Below are positions 7,015 to 13,843 of a stretch of 15,281 nucleotides of DNA, piece after piece. The DNA is taken from the NCBI GenBank assembly GCA_002399735.1, contig DHEF01000046.1, forward strand, positions 34,521 to 49,801. The letters run 5' to 3'. A program made the position numbers and the translations under genes. This stretch comes from Chitinophagaceae bacterium UBA4857 (GTDB lineage Bacteria > Bacteroidota > Bacteroidia > Chitinophagales > Chitinophagaceae). The notes below the pieces were generated by a model. It was not told where the DNA came from and searched no databases. It saw nothing but the letters and a program-made list of their open reading frames with translations. Positions within the stretch are counted from its first letter, which is position 1. Each line of letters opens with the position of its first letter.

Positions 7015-8553
7015 ATGGTACAGTTAGGTACTGAGCGGGTTTCGCTCAACGATTTTATAGCGGCGTTAGAAGGTGGTGAAATTGAATTGCCACAAACAGC
7101 TACTGACAAGGTAGCTGCCAGTCACGAATTTTTAAAAGATTTTGCCGGCCAAAAGCTTATTTATGGTATTAATACCGGCTTTGGTCCCATGGCACAATAT
7201 AAAATTAACCAGAAGGATATTTTACAACTGCAGTATAATCTTATCCGCAGCCACAGCAGCGGCAGCGGTAATATTATGTCGGCACAATTGGCCAAAGCGG
7301 TAATGATAGCCCGCTTAAACAGTTTGTTGCAAGGCTATTCCGGTGTACACCCGGAGCTTACACAACTACTGGCCGATATGATTAACAAAGACGTAATTGC
7401 CTGCATATTTGAGCATGGTGGTGTAGGCGCCAGCGGCGATCTGGTACAACTGGCACATTTAGGCTTAAACTTAATTGGCGAAGGCGAGGTTTGGTACGAG
7501 GGTACATTGCAACCGGCTCCCGATGTATTTAAAAAAGTTGGCTTAACACCATTGTCTATTCATATTCGTGAAGGCCTGGCTATTATTAATGGTACATCGG
7601 CCATGACAGGTATTGGTTTGCTAAACATAAGCCGTGCTAAAAGATTACTGGATTGGTCGCTTATACTATCGGCCTTAACCAACGAAATAATGGAAGCCTA
7701 TAACGACCATTATTCCGTAGAACTTAACCAGGTAAAACACCACAAAGGCCAAAACAAAGTAGCGGCCATGTTTCGTCAGGTGTTGGAAGGTAGCAAATTA
7801 ATCCGCAGCCGCTCCGAGCATTTGTACAACCCCGATAATATTAAACACGATGTGTTTGAAGATAAAGTACAGGAGTATTATTCATTACGTTGCGTAACAC
7901 AGGTATTAGGCCCCGTGTACGATACTTTAGCACAAGCCGAAGAAACCGTAGTAAACGAATTAAACTCCGCCAACGATAACCCGATTGTTGATGTTGCCAA
8001 TAATAACATTTTTCATGGCGGTAATTTTCATGGCGATTATGTTTCATTGGAAATGGACAAAGTAAAAATTGCCATTACCAAATTGTCAATGTTAAGCGAA
8101 AGACAATTAAACTACCTGTTAAATAGTAAACTTAACTTAAAGTTTCCGCCGTTTGTAAACCTGGGTGTGTTTGGTTTAAATTTTGGTATGCAAGGGGTGC
8201 AGTTTACAGCTACCTCAACCGTTGCCGAAAACCAAACCCTGTCGTTTCCTATGTATGTGCATAGCATACCTAACAATAACGACAATCAGGATATTGTTAG
8301 CATGGGCACCAACGCAGCCTTGTTAACTAAAAAGGTTATCGACAATAGTTTTGAGGTACTGGCCATACAGGCAATGTCGTTAATGCAAGCGGTAGATTAT
8401 ATAAAATACCAGGATAAATTAGCACCGGCAACAAAAGAGGTGTACGATGCTATCAGGGCATTTTTCCCGGTATTTATTGAGGATACACCAAAGTATAAAG
8501 ACATACAAGCTGTAAAAAAATATTTAGAACAAAACATGCCGGTTAGTTTTTAA
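7015..8553 (+). CDS. Aromatic amino acid ammonia-lyase (tyrosine type likely)
   Basis: Member of the histidine/phenylalanine/tyrosine ammonia-lyase family, which removes ammonia from an aromatic amino acid without an external cofactor. Residues Ala139-Ser140-Gly141 in GGVGASGDL form the self-made MIO electrophile, and Tyr50 in YGINTGFG is the conserved catalytic tyrosine. NSANDNPIVD, FHGGNFHGDY, and SIPNNNDNQDIVSMG are the other active-site segments. Length 512 is normal. Several stretches, notably GGVGASGDLVQLAHL, VQEYYSLRCV, MQGVQFTATST and NFHGDYVSLEMDK, closely resemble the tyrosine ammonia-lyase of Flavobacterium flexirubin clusters as I remember it, and differ from HutH, which has Pro after GASGDLA. 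No hut genes are nearby, and a FabG-like gene follows 40 bases on. The likely product is p-coumarate, the aryl starter of flexirubin pigments. Substrate preference for tyrosine is inferred, not proven. It is often mis-annotated as hutH. Confidence 0.9.
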   Translation: MVQLGTERVSLNDFIAALEGGEIELPQTATDKVAASHEFLKDFAGQKLIYGINTGFGPMAQYKINQKDILQLQYNLIRSHSSGSGNIMSAQLAKAVMIARLNSLLQGYSGVHPELTQLLADMINKDVIACIFEHGGVGASGDLVQLAHLGLNLIGEGEVWYEGTLQPAPDVFKKVGLTPLSIHIREGLAIINGTSAMTGIGLLNISRAKRLLDWSLILSALTNEIMEAYNDHYSVELNQVKHHKGQNKVAAMFRQVLEGSKLIRSRSEHLYNPDNIKHDVFEDKVQEYYSLRCVTQVLGPVYDTLAQAEETVVNELNSANDNPIVDVANNNIFHGGNFHGDYVSLEMDKVKIAITKLSMLSERQLNYLLNSKLNLKFPPFVNLGVFGLNFGMQGVQFTATSTVAENQTLSFPMYVHSIPNNNDNQDIVSMGTNAALLTKKVIDNSFEVLAIQAMSLMQAVDYIKYQDKLAPATKEVYDAIRAFFPVFIEDTPKYKDIQAVKKYLEQNMPVSF

Positions 8554-8593
8554 TAACAACAAAACAAACAGTAACCGCTAACAAATTTTTTAT

Positions 8594-9322
8594 ATGAACG
8601 CAGCATTGGTAACAGGTGGATCTCGTGGTATTGGCCGGGCAATTTGTATTGCATTGGCCAAACAAGGTTATTATGTATTGGTAAATTATAAAGGCAACGA
8701 AGAAGCGGCTGCCGAAACATTAGCTACCATTGTAAGCGATGGGGGTGCTGGGCAAACATTACAGTTTGATGTGGCTGATAAAGCACAGGTAGAACAAGTA
8801 TTGGGCGCTTGGATAGAAGCCAATGAGGATAAAAAAATTGAAGTACTGGTAAACAACGCAGGCATTAAAGATGATGTGTTGTTAATGTGGATGAAGGATG
8901 AACAATGGGACAATGTAGTAAACACCGGACTGGGCGGATTTTTTTATGTTACCCGTTTGGTGGTTAACAGCATGTTGCGCCAGCGTTATGGCCGCATTAT
9001 AAATGTGGTGTCCTTATCGGGTTTAAAAGGTATGCCGGGGCAAACCAATTACTCTGCTGCTAAAGGCGGAATAATTGCAGCTACCAAAGCATTGGCGCAG
9101 GAAGTAGGCAAACGTAACATAACTGTTAATGCCGTTGCACCCGGTTTTATAAAAACCGATATGACGGCCGATATTGACGAAGGACAATTTAAAGCATTAA
9201 TACCCGCCAATCGTTTTGGCACCCCTGATGAAGTAGCGCATGCCGTAACATTTTTAGCCGCCAAAGAAGCAGCGTACATTACCGGCCATGTGTTATCGGT
9301 TAATGGAGGATTGTACACGTAG
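8594..9322 (+). CDS. FabG-like 3-oxoacyl-ACP reductase (SDR)
   Basis: Short-chain dehydrogenase/reductase of 242 residues, the length of FabG. TGGSRGIG (residues 7-14) binds the NADP(H) dinucleotide, NNAG is at 87-90, and the catalytic triad reads Ser140, Tyr153 and Lys157 (YSAAK). The C-terminal segment VAPGFIKTDMT and ITGHVLSVNGGLYT are typical of FabG, which reduces 3-oxoacyl-ACP to 3-hydroxyacyl-ACP. It starts 40 bases after the ammonia-lyase stop with no terminator between them, so the two are probably co-transcribed. That pairing is known from flexirubin/aryl polyene clusters, where a dedicated FabG reduces the growing polyene chain. A role in ordinary fatty-acid synthesis cannot be excluded, but the context argues for the pigment pathway. 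Confidence 0.9.
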   Translation: MNAALVTGGSRGIGRAICIALAKQGYYVLVNYKGNEEAAAETLATIVSDGGAGQTLQFDVADKAQVEQVLGAWIEANEDKKIEVLVNNAGIKDDVLLMWMKDEQWDNVVNTGLGGFFYVTRLVVNSMLRQRYGRIINVVSLSGLKGMPGQTNYSAAKGGIIAATKALAQEVGKRNITVNAVAPGFIKTDMTADIDEGQFKALIPANRFGTPDEVAHAVTFLAAKEAAYITGHVLSVNGGLYT

Positions 9323-9400
9323 AAGTGAGAATTGAGCTATGAGAATTGAGATGGTTGCTTTCAGTCTGATGTCTCATATCTGAATGCTGATTTCTCTTTT
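9323..9400. repeat. TGAGAATTGAG simple repeat
   Basis: TGAGAATTGAG occurs twice within about 30 bases (9327-9350), followed by TCTGATGTCTCATATCTGAA. Low-complexity intergenic DNA of the same kind as at 4278-4384. Confidence 0.55.
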
Positions 9401-9476
9401 GTTACCAACTGCATTACTACTATCATCGTTCCTTGCGCACTCTTGTACTGTAGTAATTCTATTGGGCATTGTGCAG
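9401..9476 (+). repeat. Intergenic repeat copy R4
   Basis: Begins GTTACCAACTGCATTACTAC, continues CACTCTTGTACTGTAGTAAT and TCTATTGGGCATTGTGCAG. It aligns with R3 over its full length apart from a 3-base gap after TTGCG. Confidence 0.8.
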
Positions 9477-9505
9477 GTTTACCCAAGTAATAAGAAAACC
9501 CCAAT

Positions 9506-9747
9506 AATGTAAGTTATAATAGACAAATGTTTCTTAGGACTATTGTCTTGTCCGCAGTGTAAGTACAGGCGGTGGCGCAATGGCGTTTTTCGGACATAGC
9601 ACCAACAAGATTTACAAACCAGTTATAAAATTTACATTACAACGACCGGCCGAAAAATGTGCCTGGAGCCAACCGAATGTACGGTTCCGCCTGGCGATGA
9701 TATAGTATTTACAAACGCTTGCAGGCGGAATACACATTGGACAATAC
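9506..9747. other. Inverted-repeat-rich structured spacer
   Basis: Several nested inverted pairs. AATGTAA...TTATAA at 9507-9519 is the imperfect complement of TTATAAAATTTACATT at 9623-9638. TATTGTC (9541-9547) complements GACAATA (9740-9746). TGTCCG (9549-9554) complements CGGACA (9591-9596). The longest perfect pair is TTCCGCCTG (9685-9693) with CAGGCGGAA (9722-9730). AACCG/CGGTT pair at 9671-9685. There is no convincing protein: the minus-strand frame here is Cys/Arg-rich and of low plausibility. This could be a degenerate miniature element or an untranslated structured RNA. Confidence 0.5.
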
Positions 9748-9787
9748 TTGATTTTTTTGTTACTTTTTTTGTCAAGAAAAAAAGTAA
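9747..9787. repeat. Poly-T/poly-A hairpin TTACTTTTTTT / AAAAAAAGTAA
   Basis: Perfect 11-bp stem: TTACTTTTTTT (9760-9770) pairs with AAAAAAAGTAA (9777-9787), loop GTCAAG. CTTGA at 9747-9751 also complements TCAAG at 9772-9776. Similar sequences occur between genes in many Bacteroidota (from memory). Confidence 0.65.
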
Positions 9788-9828
9788 GAACATATAAAAC
9801 CATAGCTGAAATTTTAAAACATCGAACT

Positions 9829-10284
9829 TTGAATATTTACACGCTACAAATAAAAAAATACAAAAACCTTTTCATTGCTATACTCATTATAAACATTGCT
9901 TTAATTACCGTTCCTTTTTTGTTGGTAAAACAAGGCTATGTATTCTTTCCGGGGTACAAAGGCAGTAATGTAGTAACCTATAGTTTGTTGGGTTTACTGG
10001 TAGTTACATCCATTATACAAGCGCAGTACCAGCGCAAAAAACTCATACAAATTGCGATGATGATAACTTTTGAAGAAAGACTTAAACATTACGATAAATT
10101 GTTTACGCTTAGAACTTATTGGTATTTATTATCCTGCATAGTAACCGCCATTATTATTTTAGTAACGCAGGATACTTACTTTTTTTACTATGGCTTTTTT
10201 GATATTGCGGTGGCGTTTTTGCATTACCCAAGGCTGGCATTGTTTAAACGTGAATTACGAGAAGAAAATATTGTGTTGGTATAA
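9829..10284 (+). CDS. Hypothetical four-helix membrane protein
   Basis: Unrecognised membrane protein of about 151 residues (178 if the frame is taken from 9748). Four hydrophobic segments follow in order: NLFIAILIINIALITVPFLL, then VVTYSLLGLLVVTSII, then YWYLLSCIVTAIIILV, and YGFFDIAVAFLHYP. A short basic and glutamate-rich loop (QRKKLIQIAMMITFEERLKHYDK) lies between helices two and three, and the C-terminus is charged. There is no ATG at the 5' end. TTG codons at 9748 and 9829 are both possible starts; I prefer 9829 because the extra 27 codons cross the intergenic hairpin at 9760-9787 and look non-protein. It is followed 7 bases later by a terminator hairpin. No catalytic motif is seen. Confidence 0.65.
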   Translation: MNIYTLQIKKYKNLFIAILIINIALITVPFLLVKQGYVFFPGYKGSNVVTYSLLGLLVVTSIIQAQYQRKKLIQIAMMITFEERLKHYDKLFTLRTYWYLLSCIVTAIIILVTQDTYFFYYGFFDIAVAFLHYPRLALFKRELREENIVLV

Positions 10285-10290
10285 AAACAA

Positions 10291-10320
10291 AAATCCCCGA
10301 TAAAACTATCGGGGGTTTTT
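10291..10320. terminator. Bidirectional terminator between convergent genes
   Basis: CCCCGATA (10295-10302) pairs perfectly with TATCGGGG (10307-10314) around an AAAC loop, with A-runs on the left and T-runs on the right. It can therefore serve both the plus-strand membrane protein and the minus-strand metallopeptidase. Confidence 0.88.
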
Positions 10321-10337
10321 AATATGAGTTATTTTAT

Positions 10338-10464
10338 GTTACTACACTTTACCAAATAGTTGGAGTAGTGCAATGTGCTGAATAGAATTACTACAGTACA
10401 AGAGTGCGACGCAACCAAACTCCCCTTTAGGGGCTGGGGGCATCAGGGAACTGCAGCCGGTAAC
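10338..10464 (-). repeat. Intergenic repeat copy R5 with nested module
   Basis: On the minus strand: GTTACCGGCTGCAGTTCCCT, then GATG, then a CCCCAGCCCCTAAAGGGGAG module (10417-10441), then TTGCGTCGCACTCTTGTACT, then GTAGTAATTCTATTC and a GCACATTGCAC tail. On the plus strand the opposite end also reads GTTACTACAC (10338-10347), so the copy is bracketed by inverted GTTAC ends. It is the most complete copy in the window and links the R2/R6 head to the R3/R4 tail. Confidence 0.8.
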
Positions 10465-10485
10465 ATAAAAATCAACCTTGTGTTA

Positions 10486-11172
10486 TTAATCTCTTCTGGA
10501 CATATACAGCATAATGTACTGTATTAATGTTACCACAGCAGCTAAAGCAGCAACCACATAAGTTGTAGCAGCCCATTTTAAAGCGTCTTTTGCTTGCGGG
10601 TATTCGGTGCTGTTTGTTACATTGGTTGTATCTAACCAGGCCAATGCTCTTTTACTGGCATCAAACTCAACCGGTAAAGTAACCAGGGTAAACAAAACCG
10701 TTACGGACATTAAAATAATACCAATTAATAATACGGTTGTATTACCCGAAGCCGCCATAATTACCCCCGCAAGTAATACCCAGTTAACAATGGTTGAGCT
10801 GAACTGAACAGCCGGAACCAGTTTACTGCGCATAACCAAAGGTCCGTAAGCCGTGGCGTGTTGTACGGCATGGCCGCACTCGTGGGCAGCTACTGCCGCA
10901 GCCGATACGCTGGTACCGCTGTAAACTTCGGGGCTAAGGTTTACTGTTTTATTGGCCGGGTTATAGTGGTCGGTTAAAAAGCCATCTACCGATATTACTT
11001 TAACATCGTAAATGCCGTTTTCGCGTAACATTTTTTCCGCAATTTCTTTACCACTCATGCCATTGGACAAACGCACTTTGCTGTATTTGGTAAACTTGCT
11101 TTTTAGTATCATGGACACTAACATGCTGATTCCCACAAAAATCAGCGACACAATCATAATTGGCATTGTCAT
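10486..11172 (-). CDS. YugP-type neutral zinc metallopeptidase
   Basis: Membrane-associated metallopeptidase of the YugP/Zn_peptidase_2 family, 228 residues, the usual length. Residues 5-24 form an N-terminal membrane helix, followed by a soluble part with GKEIAEKML, an SVDGFLTDHYNPANKTVNLSP segment, and the zinc-binding HECGH (residues 97-101) followed by AVQHATAY. Two or three further membrane helices run from about residue 125 to 165 and near 205-224, with the family segment LPVEFDASKRA between them. Substrate is unknown. It stands alone, convergent with the preceding gene through a shared terminator. A minus-strand TAAATTTG word at 11215-11222 is a perfect match to the Bacteroidota -7 element and would give a leader of about 35 bases. 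Confidence 0.92.
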   Translation of the reverse strand: MTMPIMIVSLIFVGISMLVSMILKSKFTKYSKVRLSNGMSGKEIAEKMLRENGIYDVKVISVDGFLTDHYNPANKTVNLSPEVYSGTSVSAAAVAAHECGHAVQHATAYGPLVMRSKLVPAVQFSSTIVNWVLLAGVIMAASGNTTVLLIGIILMSVTVLFTLVTLPVEFDASKRALAWLDTTNVTNSTEYPQAKDALKWAATTYVVAALAAVVTLIQYIMLYMSRRD

Positions 11173-11214
11173 GTTAAACTTCGTTTTTTTCGTTTATAAG
11201 TCAAGTACTTACAT

Positions 11215-11222
11215 CAAATTTA
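11215..11222 (-). promoter_or_regulatory. Candidate -7 element of the yugP-like gene
   Basis: Minus-strand TAAATTTG fits TAnnTTTG exactly, about 43 bases upstream of the ATG. No clear TTG is found 19-21 bases further upstream, so it is only a candidate. Confidence 0.4.
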
Positions 11223-11424
11223 CAACCAAAAAAGGGAAATAAGTGTGTTGCGCCTTTTTGTCAGTTTGTGCATAAATTTTTTTTTTCAACATTTAGGCTT
11301 AAAAACTATTTTTATTTATTAAATAACTGATTGTTAAATATATAAGTGTAAAATTGACGCTGACAAAATTACCTGAAATATACCCTTTAGTACCTGAAAG
11401 TTATTCACAGATGCAAAAAATTAT

Positions 11425-11454
11425 TTTGAATTGTGGCTTAGAATTGTAACTTAG
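11425..11454 (+). promoter_or_regulatory. Candidate Bacteroidota promoter of the small RNA
   Basis: TTTG at 11425-11428 and TAACTTAG at 11447-11454, 18 bases apart. This resembles the TTTG / TAnnTTTG pair used by the Bacteroidota primary sigma factor, with one mismatch in the -7 word. A transcript would start at about 11458-11462. Confidence 0.45.
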
Positions 11455-11457
11455 TGC

Positions 11458-11570
11458 TAGAATTTAATGGGTTAGTAAGTAAAGGGGTCAGTCGAAAGAT
11501 GGGCCCCTTTTACTTATGTATATATTTTGAAACCGATATAGTTAATTTACTATATCGGTTCTGTTTTTTA
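11458..11570 (+). ncRNA. Candidate small structured RNA upstream of radA
   Basis: About 110 bases with two strong hairpins. The first (11475-11517) pairs TAAGTAAAGGGG with CCCCTTTTACTTA (one bulged base), continues through T-G, C-G, an A-G mismatch and G-T, T-A, C-G pairs, and closes with a GAAA (GNRA) tetraloop at 11494-11497. The second (11531-11570) is the terminator. A promoter-like pair lies directly upstream and no plausible protein is encoded. It could be an independent small RNA or a terminating leader before radA, whose ATG lies about 115 bases beyond. I do not recognise a known RNA family. Confidence 0.5.
11531..11570 (+). terminator. Strong intrinsic terminator
   Basis: A perfect 12-bp stem (AACCGATATAGT at 11531-11542, ACTATATCGGTT at 11549-11560), loop TAATTT, then CTGTTTTTT. 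No plus-strand protein-coding gene precedes it, which implies a non-coding transcript ending here. Confidence 0.85.
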
Positions 11571-11685
11571 GAGTTTGATGGTATAATAAAAACGAGTAAC
11601 AAAATTTGCAACCAACCTTTTTACATGCAATGCTTTTTGTTTTGTTGTTTAAGTAAGTGATGATTGCAATAATTATCTTTAGCGC

Positions 11686-13062
11686 ATGAGTAAAGTTAAG
11701 AAAGCATTTTTTTGTCAGCAGTGTGGTTACGAAAGTGTGAAGTGGGTAGGACAATGTCCATCGTGCGGACAATGGAACAGCTTTGTAGAAGAGTTAATAC
11801 AAAAAGACAACGGCAAAACAAAAGCCGATTGGAATAGTTACGACGGTGAAAAGAAAACAAATAAAACTTTAACCTTAAACGAAGTTGCCAGCGGACAAGA
11901 AGTGCGCATTGTAACACATGATGTTGAATTAAACCGTGTATTAGGTGGCGGCATTGTTACCGGAAGTATTGTATTAGTGGCAGGCGAGCCGGGCATTGGT
12001 AAATCAACCTTGTTTTTACAAATAGGGTTGCAGTTAAACAACATACGTGTATTGTATGTAAGTGGCGAGGAAAGTGCACAACAAATAAAAATGCGTGCCG
12101 AACGCATTAAAGGCAATAACCCAGATTTTTATTTATTAACCGAAACATCTACCCAGACTATTTTTCAGGAAATAAAAAAGCTAAAGCCACAACTGGTTAT
12201 TGTAGATTCTATACAAACTTTACAAACACCATTTATAGAATCATCGGCCGGAAGTATTTCGCAAATACGTGAAAGCGCCGGCGAGTTTCAACGCTTTGCT
12301 AAAGAAACAAACACCCCTGTTTTTTTAATCGGGCATATTACTAAGGATGGTAACATTGCAGGTCCTAAAATTTTAGAACACATGGTGGATACGGTGTTAC
12401 AGTTTGAAGGCGACCGCCATTATGCCTACCGTATTTTACGTACCTTAAAAAACAGGTTTGGCAGCACGGCCGAGTTGGGCATTTATGAAATGAACTCCGA
12501 CGGTATGCGGGCCGTAACCAACCCCAGCGAAATATTAATTACCCAAAAAGAAGAACAGCTAAGTGGTATAGCCATTGCCGCAACGCTGGAAGGTGTAAGG
12601 CCTTTATTAATAGAAGTGCAGGCATTGGTAACACAATCCGTTTATGGTACACCGCAGCGTACGGTTAGCGGTTTTGATTTAAGGCGGTTACAATTATTAT
12701 TAGCCGTGTTGGAAAAACGTGGTGGCTTTCATTTTGGCGTTAAAGATGTGTTTTTAAATATAGCCGGCGGTTTAAAAATTGAAGATCCGTCCATTGACCT
12801 GGCGGTGTTATGTGCCTTATTATCATCTTACGAAGATGTGCCCTTGCCACAACAAATTTGTTTTGCTGGTGAGGTAGGTTTAAGTGGCGAAATAAGAGCC
12901 GTTAACCGCATTGACCAACGCATTGCGGAGGCAGAAAAATTAGGCTTTGAAAAAATTATTGTTTCCCGGTACAACCAAAAATCCATCAGCAAACAAAAGT
13001 TTAATATAGAAGTAATAACCATGGGCCGGGTAGAAGAAGTATACAGCTACCTGTTTAACTAA
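11686..13062 (+). CDS. radA: DNA repair and recombination protein RadA/Sms
   Basis: RadA is a RecA-like hexameric helicase that extends strand exchange at branched recombination intermediates in DNA repair and, in some bacteria, natural transformation. All parts are present in 458 residues. There is a four-cysteine zinc finger (Cys10, Cys13, Cys24, Cys27) at the N-terminus. Walker A is GEPGIGKST (100-108), and Walker B is VIVDSIQ with Asp174. The family-specific KNRFG is at 255-259. A C-terminal Lon-like domain contains FDLRRLQLLLAVLEKRGG and FLNIAGGLKIEDPSIDLAV. The ATG directly before the zinc finger is the natural start. It follows the candidate small RNA and precedes comF by 36 bases with no terminator, so the two are probably co-transcribed. 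Confidence 0.97.
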   Translation: MSKVKKAFFCQQCGYESVKWVGQCPSCGQWNSFVEELIQKDNGKTKADWNSYDGEKKTNKTLTLNEVASGQEVRIVTHDVELNRVLGGGIVTGSIVLVAGEPGIGKSTLFLQIGLQLNNIRVLYVSGEESAQQIKMRAERIKGNNPDFYLLTETSTQTIFQEIKKLKPQLVIVDSIQTLQTPFIESSAGSISQIRESAGEFQRFAKETNTPVFLIGHITKDGNIAGPKILEHMVDTVLQFEGDRHYAYRILRTLKNRFGSTAELGIYEMNSDGMRAVTNPSEILITQKEEQLSGIAIAATLEGVRPLLIEVQALVTQSVYGTPQRTVSGFDLRRLQLLLAVLEKRGGFHFGVKDVFLNIAGGLKIEDPSIDLAVLCALLSSYEDVPLPQQICFAGEVGLSGEIRAVNRIDQRIAEAEKLGFEKIIVSRYNQKSISKQKFNIEVITMGRVEEVYSYLFN

Positions 13063-13098
13063 TACATTTGTTGTAACTTAATGGTATAAAGCTAACCT

Positions 13099-13800
13099 AT
13101 GCGTTTATTGCCGTTAATACCCGCTGCGGTAAAACAATTGTTTTTCCCGCATGTGTGTGCTGGCTGCTCGTCCGATCAGTTAGGTCAGCAATCACAAATA
13201 TGCATCCAATGTTTACAGGGCTTGCATTATACCCAATTTTCGGCGTATGTTAATAACCCGGTAGAGAAAAAATTTATCGGTCGGGTGCCGGTACAAAAAG
13301 CAACAGCACAGTTTTACTTCTCCAAATCATCGGTATTGCAACAACTGGTATTTAATTTTAAATATGCCGGTAATAAAGAATTGGGCATTCAACTGGGTCG
13401 CAGCATGGGCACCAGTTTAAATGAGGCAGTAAGATTTGCCGATATTAATATGCTGATACCTGTACCACTGGCACCCAAAAAATTACGCAAACGCGGGTTT
13501 AACCAGTCAACCATTTTATGCAAAGGCATTAGCGAAATAACTGGTTGGCCGGTAGATGATAAAACCGTACAAAGGCTTACCGCCAACACCACACAAACCC
13601 GTAAAGACAGGGTGCAACGCTGGGAAAATGTACAAGGTATTTTTGGCATAAGCAACCCTCAGCCATTACAAAATAAACATGTATTGTTGGTTGATGATGT
13701 AATTACTACCGGTGCCACGCTGGAAGCTTGTGCACAAGCATTATTAACCGTTCCCGGTTTGCAGGTAAGTATTGCCACCCTTTGTTATGTACCAGGTTAG
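13099..13800 (+). CDS. comF: ComF family phosphoribosyltransferase-like protein
   Basis: ComF/GntX-type protein of 233 residues. An N-terminal zinc ribbon uses Cys20, Cys23, Cys35 and Cys38. A type I phosphoribosyltransferase fold follows, with LIPVPLAPKKLRKRGFNQS near residues 119-137, KDRVQRWENVQGIF, and the PRPP-binding loop VLLVDDVITTGAT at 195-207. ComF proteins are needed for uptake or processing of transforming single-stranded DNA in Bacillus, Haemophilus and others; the biochemical activity is uncertain. It lies 36 bases after radA, another transformation gene in several species, and 43 bases before a surface lipoprotein gene. The function here is inferred from the family. Confidence 0.93.
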   Translation: MRLLPLIPAAVKQLFFPHVCAGCSSDQLGQQSQICIQCLQGLHYTQFSAYVNNPVEKKFIGRVPVQKATAQFYFSKSSVLQQLVFNFKYAGNKELGIQLGRSMGTSLNEAVRFADINMLIPVPLAPKKLRKRGFNQSTILCKGISEITGWPVDDKTVQRLTANTTQTRKDRVQRWENVQGIFGISNPQPLQNKHVLLVDDVITTGATLEACAQALLTVPGLQVSIATLCYVPG

Positions 13801-13843
13801 CTTTCAGCTTTCTGCTTTATGCTTTTCCGTAATTTTGCCCGGT

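Noticed and set aside
7015..8553. Histidine ammonia-lyase (hutH) of histidine degradation
   Set aside because: No hut genes are adjacent, the GASGDL motif is followed by VQL rather than the usual APL, and the next gene is a FabG.
8686..9318. Two antisense frames (79 and 89 codons) over the fabG-like gene
   Set aside because: They are shadows of a well-conserved coding region, rich in Ala/Ser/Thr with no motif.
9612..9803. A 63-codon minus-strand frame with several cysteines (CPMC)
   Set aside because: The cysteines suggested a zinc ribbon, but the frame spans the hairpin repeat and inverted repeats, and its composition does not look like protein.
9401..10464. Integron attC sites or a cassette array
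   Set aside because: The repeated gaps between genes invited the idea, but I found no paired RYYYAAC/GTTRRRY core sites, and genes face both ways.
11454..11660. A 68-codon plus-strand frame in the radA upstream gap
   Set aside because: It covers both hairpins including the terminator; the structure is better explained as RNA.
11674..11681. TATCTTTA as a radA promoter -7 element
   Set aside because: It lies 5 bases before the ATG and lacks a TTG at the expected distance upstream, so it is probably chance.
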